DNA from: an uncultured Marinosulfonomonas sp. | Lineage (GTDB): Bacteria > Pseudomonadota > Alphaproteobacteria > Rhodobacterales > Rhodobacteraceae | Direction: 5' to 3' | NCBI GenBank assembly: GCA_947311455.1 | Contig: CAMZKY010000028.1 | Span: 1-52,722, forward strand | Length of the DNA stretch: 52,722 nucleotides | Shown here: piece by piece, positions 36,749 to 44,579 of the stretch | How positions within the stretch are numbered: the first letter of the stretch is position 1 | Layout: each line of letters begins with the position of its first letter | The notes under the pieces: generated by a model | What the model was told of the DNA's origin: nothing | The model's input: only the letters and a program-made list of their open reading frames with translations | Databases searched by the model: none | Program-made: the position numbers and the translations under genes

Positions 36749-37269
36749 CGGCCTTCGAATTCCAGCAATTCGCGGTATATGTAGGAAACGTGGATATTTC
36801 CATCCAGCCCTTCGACAAATTTCGGGTCTTGTTTTAAACAGGCCACACCACAAATCTGGCTGACCATCATATCGGTGCTGTCACTAAACCAGAACCGGCC
36901 GCCCGGAGTGCCAATATAGCCGTCAATACCTTCGGCTTCGTCGGCTTCCAAATCGGTCGCAGAGGGAAATTCGGCAGGCACTTCGGGGTCAAATGCGCCG
37001 TGTGTGTGGTAGGAGGCCACAATGCTCATATTATCGGGCGCGGCACCTGTGCATTCGTTCATCCGGCCTTTGCGTGCATTTGAGGCAAACAGAACCCCGT
37101 TTTGATCATAGCCGATATAGCCACAATATTCGCGGTTTTTACGAAAAGATATGCTTTGAATTTGCTGCAACACGGCCTTGGCAAAGCGCGCCTCGGTTGT
37201 GGATTGGGCTTGGGTGACATTGGGGGGCACAAAGCCAAATACCATTGCGAAAAGAGCTGCGCGTGTCAC
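36745..37269 (-). CDS. Secreted DUF4329-like protein with JAMM-like motif
   Basis: A 174-residue exported protein: GTG start with AAAGGA upstream and a Sec signal cut near TQAQS. The mature part has SYHTHG followed by SATDLEAD, plus an upstream Glu (REYCGY), resembling the E...HxH...SxxD set of JAMM/MPN metallo-isopeptidases, as in DUF4329 proteins. The spacing is wider than in classic JAMM. Four Cys may form disulfides (MNECTG, QICGVACLKQD). It lies beyond the lsrF terminator and probably forms its own unit. The function is unknown; a peptidase role is an inference. Confidence 0.75.
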   Translation of the reverse strand: MTRAALFAMVFGFVPPNVTQAQSTTEARFAKAVLQQIQSISFRKNREYCGYIGYDQNGVLFASNARKGRMNECTGAAPDNMSIVASYHTHGAFDPEVPAEFPSATDLEADEAEGIDGYIGTPGGRFWFSDSTDMMVSQICGVACLKQDPKFVEGLDGNIHVSYIYRELLEFEGR

Positions 37270-37322
37270 TGAAATGATCCTTTATATTTCAGACCACTAT
37301 GTCGCCCTTGCGCGAGGATGTC

Positions 37323-37354
37323 AAAATGGGCGGCGGGGTTTTGCCGCCCATTTT
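37323..37354 (-). terminator. Strong terminator of the lsrF operon
   Basis: AAAATGGGCGGC and GCCGCCCATTTT form a perfect 12-bp stem around eight bases, starting 18 bases beyond the lsrF stop. The symmetry lets it work in either direction. Confidence 0.88.
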
Positions 37355-37372
37355 GCGATTATTTGATCCGAA

Positions 37373-38254
37373 TTAGCCTTCGTTTTTCAAATCATTATAC
37401 AATTCAAAGGCTTGCTGAGCTGGCATCAACTCATGCACCACTTTGGAAACCGCTTTGATCATCGCAACCGGATCATCCGATTGGAAGATATTGCGGCCCA
37501 TATCAACACCCGCCGCGCCCTGATCAACAGCGCGGAACGCCATATCCAGCGCCTCGAGTTCAGGCAATTTCTTACCACCGGCAATCACAATCGGCACAGG
37601 GCAACCGGCAACCACTTTTTCAAAGCCTTCTTCAATGAAATAGCTTTTCACGTAGTGCGAGCCGATTTCCGCCGCGATCCGTGTGGCAAGGCCAAAGTAA
37701 CGGGCATCGCGCGCCATGTCTTTGCCAACTCCGGTAACGGCCAATGTGGGAATGCCAACGCGCATACCTTCGTCGATCAGTTTGATCACGTTGGTGATTG
37801 ATTTATGCTCATATTCCGCCCCGATATAGACCTGTGCGGCCATGGCGCTAACGCCCATACGCACCGCATCGTCAATCGCCACGGCAACGGTTTCGTTTGA
37901 CAGCTCCGACAGGATCGAATTGCCGCCTGACGCGCGCATAACAATCGGTTTGGTCACCGTTGGCGGCACAACCGAACGCAAAATTCCGCGGGTGCACATC
38001 AATACATCGGCGTGTTCAAACAGGGGTTCGATGTTCAGGTCGATGCGTTCCAGACCTTTGGTCGGGCCTTGGAAATAGCCGTGATCAAAAGCCAGCATCA
38101 CCGTGCGGCCTGATTTGGGGTTAAAAATGCGGGACATTTTGTTTTTGATGCCCCAGTCGTAATTGGCAAGGCCCTTCAGGAAAAAGCCCTGTTTGTCTTG
38201 GGGGGTGTTCAGGCCAAAGTCTTTGCCGTCTTTGATGTCGTCGATATCTGCCAT
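37373..38254 (-). CDS. lsrF: LsrF, class I aldolase/thiolase (3-hydroxy-5-phosphonooxypentane-2,4-dione thiolase)
   Basis: A 293-residue DeoC/FBA-type TIM barrel that closely resembles E. coli LsrF along its length as I recall it: MADIDDIKDGKDFG, SRIFNPKSGRTVMLAFDHGY, FEHADVLMCTRGILRSVVPP, AVTGVGKDM, VAGCPVPIVIAGGKKLPE, GVDMGRNIFQSDDPVAM. The Schiff-base Lys is expected in VKSYFIEEGFE. LsrF normally converts the phosphorylated autoinducer-2 product to DHAP and acetyl-CoA. Here it is last in an operon with an ABC sugar importer, mutarotase and epimerase, opposite mtnK-mtnA. A role in splitting a 5-methylthio- or 5-deoxy-pentulose phosphate to DHAP is therefore plausible but unproven. No lsrK or lsrG is present. 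Confidence 0.93.
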   Translation of the reverse strand: MADIDDIKDGKDFGLNTPQDKQGFFLKGLANYDWGIKNKMSRIFNPKSGRTVMLAFDHGYFQGPTKGLERIDLNIEPLFEHADVLMCTRGILRSVVPPTVTKPIVMRASGGNSILSELSNETVAVAIDDAVRMGVSAMAAQVYIGAEYEHKSITNVIKLIDEGMRVGIPTLAVTGVGKDMARDARYFGLATRIAAEIGSHYVKSYFIEEGFEKVVAGCPVPIVIAGGKKLPELEALDMAFRAVDQGAAGVDMGRNIFQSDDPVAMIKAVSKVVHELMPAQQAFELYNDLKNEG

Positions 38255-38281
38255 TGTATTCAGTCCTATAAGGTTGGGGAA

Positions 38282-38956
38282 TTAAGATTTTGCCATGTCT
38301 TTAAAGGCAAGTTCGGGGTTTTGAGCGCCAAGAACGGCACTGCCGCTTACAATCATATCGGGATTGCAGGCGCGAATTTCTGTGATGGTGTTTAACGTAA
38401 CGCCGCCGTCAAAGGCAAGAACCGCATCAGGGGCAAGGCGGCGCAATTCAGTAATGCGCGCGCAGGCTTTGGTGATATCCGGCGGGTTGGAATTGCGTGG
38501 ATCAAGCGACAGCACAAGGATCATATCAGGCTTCAAGCCCAGCAAATCGCCCACCTCGTCAAGCGGCGTATCGGGCATGAATGCAAGCCCTGCGATAACC
38601 GTGCGGTCTGCGTCACGTGCGGCGGCACGAATCTTGTTTATCGCCGCAGCGGGATCATTGGATTCGGCATGCACAACGATGATATCAGCACCGGCCTTTA
38701 CATAGCTTTCCACATGATCGGCGGGGTTTTCTATCATCAAATGCACGTCGCGCAGGGCGCCGGTCTCCAGTGCCTTAACAAAGGCCGGCCCGCCAATCAT
38801 CGCGGGCACAAACACCCCGTCCATGATATCAAAATGCAGGATATCACAGCCCCAGCCCGTAGCGGTTTGCGCGGCGGCGCGCAGGTTTCCGGCATCGGCG
38901 GCAAACATGCCAAGGCTAATGCCTTTGGCGCGGTTTTTTAAATCATTCATATTCAT
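38282..38956 (-). CDS. Rpe-like pentulose-phosphate 3-epimerase, divergent
   Basis: TIM-barrel epimerase of 224 residues, in the ribulose-phosphate 3-epimerase family. Conserved landmarks are HFDIMDGVFVPAMIGGP (metal His/Asp), VHLMIENP, VVHAES, LAFDGGVTL and SGSAVLG. The canonical phosphate-loop segment (MSVNPGFGGQ type) is replaced by LSLDPRNSNPP, so the usual ribulose-5-phosphate substrate is doubtful. In context it would act on a ketose-1-phosphate or a 5-modified pentulose. Start may be 38956 or, better spaced behind AGGAT, 38950. It is tightly packed between the FucU-like gene and lsrF. Confidence 0.88.
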   Translation of the reverse strand: MNMNDLKNRAKGISLGMFAADAGNLRAAAQTATGWGCDILHFDIMDGVFVPAMIGGPAFVKALETGALRDVHLMIENPADHVESYVKAGADIIVVHAESNDPAAAINKIRAAARDADRTVIAGLAFMPDTPLDEVGDLLGLKPDMILVLSLDPRNSNPPDITKACARITELRRLAPDAVLAFDGGVTLNTITEIRACNPDMIVSGSAVLGAQNPELAFKDMAKS

Positions 38957-38957
38957 C

Positions 38958-39401
38958 CTAGAAAATCACCCCTTTGCGCAGAATAAAACAGCCAAACGGA
39001 CGCATATCGCTGGTGGCGACCACGGCAAAGGCATGTTTGGCTTGCACATAAAAATCCTGCCGTTCAAGGCTGGTCACAACCGCGCCTTCGGGTTTTACCG
39101 TATCAATAATTCCAAAGGCTTGACGATGAACCTCGCCCATTTCATCGGGGGCGTTGTCTATTTCCATGCGCAAGGCACAGTAATCAGACAGGCCATCCAG
39201 CGGCATCACTGTAGTGATCAGCTCAATCGCGCGCGGGGCGCTAAAGGCTGGTAGAGAGATCACCTCACCCCAATTTGTATGGGCGGCGGTGGATGTGGTC
39301 GGAAAATTAGCGTCGGCCACCACAATTTCATCCCCATGCCCCATGCGCATCAGGCAATCCAGCAGGTCCGCCGGCATGTGTGGGTCTATTCCGATAAGCA
39401 T
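38958..39401 (-). CDS. RbsD/FucU-family sugar mutarotase
   Basis: A 147-residue RbsD/FucU protein, which interconverts sugar anomers or ring forms after uptake. Signature LMRMGHGDEIVVADANFP near residue 18 and RQDFYVQAKHAFAVVATSD near the C-terminus (Tyr/His region) are typical. At this size it is nearer FucU than RbsD. AAGGAG precedes the start. It follows the binding-protein gene across a hairpin, and its stop lies just ahead of the epimerase start. Presence of a mutarotase argues that the imported substrate is a free reducing sugar. Confidence 0.9.
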   Translation of the reverse strand: MLIGIDPHMPADLLDCLMRMGHGDEIVVADANFPTTSTAAHTNWGEVISLPAFSAPRAIELITTVMPLDGLSDYCALRMEIDNAPDEMGEVHRQAFGIIDTVKPEGAVVTSLERQDFYVQAKHAFAVVATSDMRPFGCFILRKGVIF

Positions 39402-39414
39402 GGTCTTCTCCTTG

Positions 39415-39445
39415 AAAAAGGCCGCAACCTGACGCCGCGACCTTT
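39415..39445 (-). terminator. Hairpin after the binding-protein gene
   Basis: On the minus strand AAAGGTCGC pairs with GCGGCCTTT (one G-U) and is followed by TT. It lies between the binding-protein stop and the ribosome site of the FucU-like gene, so it may lower downstream expression. Confidence 0.65.
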
Positions 39446-39467
39446 GTTAATGTATATCGCGAAAATT

Positions 39468-40520
39468 CTAGCGAGGAGGCAAAGGCATCCACGCAGGAAC
39501 AGCCACATCAGCATGAGCAAACTGAGGCATATTTGCGCTTAGGTCATCCATGTTTTTGATGTCATTGTCGTTCAGGAATTTTTGCGTGATCAAGGTTGGC
39601 GGCACAACAACGTTATGGCCCGGATCTTCACCAGCCAACAGCATAGCAAGCGAGCGCACCGAAACTTCACCAACCACGGCAGGGTTGGTGGCAACGGTAG
39701 CAGCCCAAGCCGAACCAGGCTCGCGCATGGCGGAAATGTCGGCGGTGGACACGTCGGCGGAATAGATGTCGACCTGATCTGTCATACCGGCCTCGTCCAC
39801 AGCGATTTTAACGCCTTTGGCGAATTCGTCATAGGGCGCAAACATCACTGTGATGCTTGGATTAGCTTGCAGCACGGAACGCGCCTGATTGGCAACCGAG
39901 TTTGCAATCGGGTTGTCCAGCGTGCCGAACATCGCCAGCTCTTTGATGCCGGGGTTGGCTTTTTTGATATCTTGCCAAGCCACATCGCGACGATCCAGCG
40001 GTGCGATACCGGCCACATAAACGTAACCCGCATTAAAGCTGTCGCCATTGTCTTTGATCGCCTGTTCCAGCGCCAGTTTACCCAGCAGGTAATCGGATTG
40101 TTCAACCTGTGGAATAGCAGCATTTTCAACGTCTACGTCAAAAGCCACAACCTTGATACCCGCATCAATGGCGCGCTGTGCAGCGGCTTGCATGGATTCG
40201 GTTAGACCGTGCTGAATGATAATTCCGTCCACGCCAAGGGCGATGGCCTGATCCACCATATCGGCCTGAAGCGCGGCATCTTGACGGCTGTCAAAAACCC
40301 GCAGATCAACGCCAATTGCGGCGGCTTGGGTTTCAACACCTGAAAGATAGGCTTGGAAAAAGTCACCTGTTGAAAGGTAACGCACCAATGCGATTTTTAC
40401 GTCGCCGGCATTGTCGAACGGTGCTGGCATTTCGCCTGCAAATGTTGGTGTGGTAAATCCTGTCGCCAGCGCAGCAATGCCGCCCGCCATGCCCAGAACA
40501 ATACGTCTTGATAGTTTCAT
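39468..40520 (-). CDS. Sugar ABC transporter substrate-binding protein (RbsB type)
   Basis: Periplasmic receptor of 350 residues, periplasmic-binding-protein class I fold. It has an N-terminal signal with twin Arg (KLSRRIVLGMAGG) and a cleavage site near TFAGE. Features include the VKIALVRYLSTGDFFQAYLSGVE start, DSRQDAALQADMVDQAIALGVDGIIIQHG (the typical Q-DG-II segment), and VAFDVDVEN. The RBS is GGGAG. It follows its permease by 31 bases. The ligand is unknown. Its operon partners suggest a five-carbon sugar such as 5-methylthioribose or 5-deoxyribose. Confidence 0.92.
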   Translation of the reverse strand: MKLSRRIVLGMAGGIAALATGFTTPTFAGEMPAPFDNAGDVKIALVRYLSTGDFFQAYLSGVETQAAAIGVDLRVFDSRQDAALQADMVDQAIALGVDGIIIQHGLTESMQAAAQRAIDAGIKVVAFDVDVENAAIPQVEQSDYLLGKLALEQAIKDNGDSFNAGYVYVAGIAPLDRRDVAWQDIKKANPGIKELAMFGTLDNPIANSVANQARSVLQANPSITVMFAPYDEFAKGVKIAVDEAGMTDQVDIYSADVSTADISAMREPGSAWAATVATNPAVVGEVSVRSLAMLLAGEDPGHNVVVPPTLITQKFLNDNDIKNMDDLSANMPQFAHADVAVPAWMPLPPR

Positions 40521-40551
40521 TGTAGTTCTCCCTTGGTTTAGTGGTTGTAAG

Positions 40552-41598
40552 TTAATGGTTAGAGCCGCCGCGACGGCCCGTTAAGACAAAGGTAAAGACC
40601 AGCGCAATCACCAGCACAGCCCCTTTGACGAAATCTTGTGTATAATATGGCGCGTTCATCATCGTCAGGCCCTGAAGCAAAATGCCCACAAATAGCGCGC
40701 CTATGGCGGTGCCAAACGCATTGGGTTTGGCCACACCCAGCACGGCAAACCCGATCAATGCGGCGGCAACGGAATCAAGCAGCAGGTTATTGCCCGAGGC
40801 AATATCACCACGCCCCAGCCGCGCCGCCAGCAAAATGCCGCCAATCGACGCCAGCATACCCGACATCATATAAGCCACGATTTTGTAGCGGTTTACATTT
40901 GTGCCCGCCAAGGATGCAGCGCGTTGGTTCGATCCAATCGCATACATCAGACGGCCGTGGCGCGTCAGTTCAAGAAATACCCAGACAAGCACCGCCACAA
41001 CAATCAAAATCACCACAGACACCGGAATAAGATTGTCGATGAAAAAATCGAAACGGTGACGCCCCAGCCATAGAAATTCGGGGGAAAAGGTGCCGTTTGC
41101 GGTTTCACCACCGGGCAATTTCATCCCTGTAGCGATCGAGCGCCCCTCGGTTGGAATACGTTGCAGCCCGATCAACAGGAACATCATCCCAAGGGTGGCC
41201 AGCAAATCCGGCACCTTCATTTTAACGATCAAAATGCCGTTCACCAGCCCGATCAGCGCCCCCATAACAAGGCAGGCAACCACCGCCGCAACCGCGCCCA
41301 TTTCCAGCACCACCATCACATAAGCCGACAACATCAACGCCGAGGTGGCGGTTGATCCGATCGACAGGTCAAAGCCGTCCACCACCAACGTAAACGTCAC
41401 ACCAAGCGCTAGAATGCCGGTGATCGCCACGGATTGAAAGATAAACACGGCGCTATAGGGGCTTAAAAACCCCTCTGATGCGACCGAGAAAAACACCAGC
41501 AGCCCTGCCATAAGCAACAAAAACCCATATCGAATGGCCATGTCGGTGAATGTTTTCTTCGGCTTAACAGCCTGATTTGTAATTGGGGTGTCTTGCAT
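40552..41598 (-). CDS. Sugar ABC transporter permease (RbsC/LsrC type)
   Basis: Integral membrane subunit of 348 residues with 8-10 hydrophobic helices. Motifs include VDGFDLSIGSTATSALML (the RbsC/LsrC-type conserved loop), LVNGILIVKMKVPDLLATLGM and YAIGSNQRAASLAGTNVNRYKIVAYM (the EAA-like loop that meets the ATPase). Only one permease gene is present, so the channel is probably a homodimer, unlike LsrC/LsrD. It is five bases downstream of the ATPase gene. Confidence 0.93.
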   Translation of the reverse strand: MQDTPITNQAVKPKKTFTDMAIRYGFLLLMAGLLVFFSVASEGFLSPYSAVFIFQSVAITGILALGVTFTLVVDGFDLSIGSTATSALMLSAYVMVVLEMGAVAAVVACLVMGALIGLVNGILIVKMKVPDLLATLGMMFLLIGLQRIPTEGRSIATGMKLPGGETANGTFSPEFLWLGRHRFDFFIDNLIPVSVVILIVVAVLVWVFLELTRHGRLMYAIGSNQRAASLAGTNVNRYKIVAYMMSGMLASIGGILLAARLGRGDIASGNNLLLDSVAAALIGFAVLGVAKPNAFGTAIGALFVGILLQGLTMMNAPYYTQDFVKGAVLVIALVFTFVLTGRRGGSNH

Positions 41599-41602
41599 AA
41601 TT

Positions 41603-43129
41603 TTACCCGTTTGCCTGTTTTTGTGTGTCTGATTTCGTGCCCATTCCGGCCACCTCAGAGATGATTTTCTTTAGATTCAAATCCTGGTTCATATGTTCGC
41701 CAACGATATCCGCATCCGATAACACAATGATCCGGTCAGCAATTTCCATCACCTCGTCCATCTCGCTGGCCATCACAATCGTAGCGCGGCCTTTGGCGGT
41801 TTCACGGATTTTTTCACCAATATCGCGGCGCGCCTTGATGTCCACACCTTGAAACGGTTCATCCAGAATCAACAGCGTTGACGGCTCGCTTAACCAGCGG
41901 CCCACCATGATTTTTTGCTGATTGCCGCCGGAAAGCGTGCCGATATCATCATGTTCGGTTTGGCACACGATACTAAGATCATTGATTGTTTTGCGGGTTT
42001 TGGCATCTTCTGCGCGCTTGTTCAGGAATGAAAATGTTGAATAGCGGGCCAGAAACGGCGCGGTGATATTTTTGGTTAGATTGTGATCTTGCAGCACCCC
42101 GTTGGTGCCGCGATCCTTGGCGCACATAAACACGCCTGTATCAATCGCGTGGCGGGCGGATTTGGGCGCAAAGGGTGCGCCTTTTAATGTCATTGAGCCG
42201 GAAACCGGTTTTTCAAGCCCATACAAAATCGCCGCAAGTTTCGATTTCCCCGCCCCAACAAGGCCGGTGATCGCCACCACCTCGTCTTCGCCCACGGTAA
42301 ATGAAATTTTCGGTGCGTTTTCGCGGATTTGCAGGTTTTCAACCTGTAGCACCGGTGCGCCCTGTTGTTTGATATCCAAATGTGCGTCAGCCATGCTTTG
42401 GCCCAGCATCGAATTCACTGCCGCGTTATAATCCAGCGGTTTTTCGGTGAATGTGCCAACAATTTCACCGTCGCGCATTGCCACGATCCGGTCGGCCATG
42501 CGTTGAATATCCGAGGTGCGGTGCGAAATATACAAGATCGCCACACCCTTGTCGCGCAACCGGTCCAGCAATTCAAACAGCCGATCCGCCTCGATTGACG
42601 ACAAAGACGATGTTGGCTCATCCAGGATCAGTAATTCGGGTTCATGGGCCATAGCGCGGGCAATGGCCACCAGTTGTCGATCGGCCAGCGCCAGCTCCTG
42701 AACCGGAATGGTTACATCCACATTCAGACCAATTGATTGCGCCAGCTTTTCAGCGTCCGCATGGATTTTATTGCGTTTCAGAAAAAATCCACCGCTGGGT
42801 TTGGCCAATTCATCCAGCATCAAGTTGGACGCCACATCCAGATCGGGAATAACGCCATCATTAATATTCTGGTGAACCGTCACAATGCCCGACGCAATCG
42901 CATCCGACGGCGAGCTAGACTTGATCACCCGACCATGGAGCCTGATTTCACCCTGATCGGCGGCGTGCACACCGCAAATCACCTTAACCAGCGTCGATTT
43001 TCCCGCGCCGTTGGCGCCCATCAAAACGGTCACTTCACCTTTAAAAAGCTCAAGATCAATACCACGCAAAACGTGGTTCGTTCCAAAAGCCTTGGTCAGG
43101 CCGGAAATCTGAACAGCAACAGCAGACAT
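41603..43129 (-). CDS. Sugar ABC transporter ATP-binding protein (RbsA/LsrA type)
   Basis: Two-cassette ATPase, 508 residues. Cassette 1: Walker A GANGAGKST, signature-like LALADRQLVAIARAM, Walker B LLILDEPTSSL. Cassette 2: GLVGAGKSK, LSGGNQQKIMVGRWL, LLILDEPFQGVD. The second Walker A is degenerate (no S/T after the Lys-Ser pair in standard place), usual for this family. It is the first gene of the minus-strand operon and faces the mtnK-mtnA operon across a 178-bp divergent promoter region. Confidence 0.94.
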   Translation of the reverse strand: MSAVAVQISGLTKAFGTNHVLRGIDLELFKGEVTVLMGANGAGKSTLVKVICGVHAADQGEIRLHGRVIKSSSPSDAIASGIVTVHQNINDGVIPDLDVASNLMLDELAKPSGGFFLKRNKIHADAEKLAQSIGLNVDVTIPVQELALADRQLVAIARAMAHEPELLILDEPTSSLSSIEADRLFELLDRLRDKGVAILYISHRTSDIQRMADRIVAMRDGEIVGTFTEKPLDYNAAVNSMLGQSMADAHLDIKQQGAPVLQVENLQIRENAPKISFTVGEDEVVAITGLVGAGKSKLAAILYGLEKPVSGSMTLKGAPFAPKSARHAIDTGVFMCAKDRGTNGVLQDHNLTKNITAPFLARYSTFSFLNKRAEDAKTRKTINDLSIVCQTEHDDIGTLSGGNQQKIMVGRWLSEPSTLLILDEPFQGVDIKARRDIGEKIRETAKGRATIVMASEMDEVMEIADRIIVLSDADIVGEHMNQDLNLKKIISEVAGMGTKSDTQKQANG

Positions 43130-43173
43130 AAATATCCCTCTCTTGCGGGCAGTGTTATGATTCTGAAATCAAA

Positions 43174-43191
43174 TGTCAATGGGTATTGACA
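43174..43191. promoter_or_regulatory. Perfect inverted repeat in the mtnK/ABC divergent promoter region
   Basis: TGTCAAT and ATTGACA flank GGGT, so a TTGACA hexamer points outward on each strand. On the minus strand TAACAC lies 16 bases further. The right half extends to TTGACAAATGAC, 11 of 12 matching the SorC/aldolase site at 25054-25065. It may be paired -35 boxes, an operator, or both. Confidence 0.5.
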
Positions 43192-43307
43192 AATGACTAT
43201 CACTATCCAATGCTACTCAAAAGGGGGCGTGTTGCCTTGGGCTTCTACTCGCTACGATTTTAGCAAGGTTAAACACGTTAGCACCAATTGATAACTGGGA
43301 GGGGCCG

Positions 43308-44576
43308 ATGACCAGCCAAGATACAAACTACGAACCGCTTACCGTTGAAACGATTCCAGCGCGATTAAGCACAGTTTCAACCGTAACCGCGCATTTGGGC
43401 GACGATCCAAGCACATGGGACGCCAAAGAAGTGGGTGACGGCAATCTGAACCTTGTGTTTATCGTCACCAGCCCCAAATCTGCGGTCATTGTCAAACAGG
43501 CTCTGCCCTATGTGCGCTTGGTTGGTGACAGCTGGCCATTGCCCTTGAAACGCGCGTTTTTTGAATACCATGCCCTGATCCGGCAAGCCGAACGCGCACC
43601 CGGATTGGTGCCGGAAATCTATCATTTTGACGAGGAACAAGCCATTATCGTGATGGAATTCCTGACCCCGCATATCATTTTGCGCCACTCCCTGATGGCG
43701 GGCACCAAACATGACGGTTTGGCCGATGTGATGGGGAAATACTGTGCGCAGACCATGTTCCGCGGCTCTGACTTGTCGATGGACACGGCAAAACGCAAGG
43801 CCGATCTGGCGCTGTTTGCCGAAAATGTCGAACTATGTGACATCACCGAAAACCTAGTGTTTTCTGACCCTTATTTCAATGCCGAGCTAAACCACCACAC
43901 GCCGGGCCTTGATGATATTGTCACCCGTATGCGCGCCGATATTGATCTGAAAATCGCAGCGCAGGATATGAAGGCCAAATTTGCCAATAACGCCGAAACC
44001 ATGTTGCACGGCGATCTGCACACCGGCAGCATCATGGTGACAGATACCGACACCATGGTGATCGACCCCGAATTTGCGACTTACGGCCCGATGGGATTTG
44101 ATGTGGGTATGTTGTTGGCCAATTTCTTTATGGCCTATTATGCCCAACCCGGACACGCCGAAAAAGAGGGCGCGCGGGACGAGTATCAGGAATGGATTTT
44201 AAGCGTCATTTCCGATATCTGGAGCGGATTTTGTGCAGAATTTTCAAACCTTTGGCGCACGGAACGCACCGGCATTCTGTATGAAAAAACTTTGTTCGAG
44301 GATCAGGGCGATCATCTGGCCTCGGAACAGGCTTTGGCGGGGCGTCTGAACCACATTTTCAAGGACACATTGGGATTTGCCGGCGTTGAAATGATCCGCC
44401 GCACCCTGAGCCTTGCGCATATTGCCGAAAATGACACCATCGAAGACGAAGCCCTGCGCGCGGATTGCGAAGGGCGCGGATTGCGCCTTGGACGGGCCAT
44501 TCTGGTGAAACGCAACGATTTTGCAGATATGAACAGCGTGATTGATATGGCGCGCGCCATTGGACAAAAAGGATAG
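43308..44576 (+). CDS. mtnK: S-methyl-5-thioribose kinase
   Basis: Phosphorylates 5-methylthioribose (and 5-deoxyribose in related systems) at O1. The 422-residue protein has the choline/aminoglycoside-kinase fold: GDGNLNLVFIV glycine-rich loop near residue 45, KQALPYVRLVGDSWPL, the catalytic loop MLHGDLHTGSIMVT near residue 230, and the metal-binding DPEFATYGPMGFD. These match MtnK rather than generic APH kinases. GGGAGGGG precedes the ATG. The stop is 3 bases from mtnA, so the pair is one unit. Nothing resembling mtnP, mtnB, mtnC or mtnD is nearby. Confidence 0.95.
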   Translation: MTSQDTNYEPLTVETIPARLSTVSTVTAHLGDDPSTWDAKEVGDGNLNLVFIVTSPKSAVIVKQALPYVRLVGDSWPLPLKRAFFEYHALIRQAERAPGLVPEIYHFDEEQAIIVMEFLTPHIILRHSLMAGTKHDGLADVMGKYCAQTMFRGSDLSMDTAKRKADLALFAENVELCDITENLVFSDPYFNAELNHHTPGLDDIVTRMRADIDLKIAAQDMKAKFANNAETMLHGDLHTGSIMVTDTDTMVIDPEFATYGPMGFDVGMLLANFFMAYYAQPGHAEKEGARDEYQEWILSVISDIWSGFCAEFSNLWRTERTGILYEKTLFEDQGDHLASEQALAGRLNHIFKDTLGFAGVEMIRRTLSLAHIAENDTIEDEALRADCEGRGLRLGRAILVKRNDFADMNSVIDMARAIGQKG

Positions 44577-44579
44577 ACC

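Noticed and set aside
37373..43129. Complete autoinducer-2 (Lsr) uptake and degradation system
   Set aside because: Although LsrF and an Lsr-like ABC transporter occur, there is no LsrK kinase, no LsrG and only one permease gene. The facing kinase and isomerase are MtnK and MtnA, so AI-2 is not the best-supported substrate.
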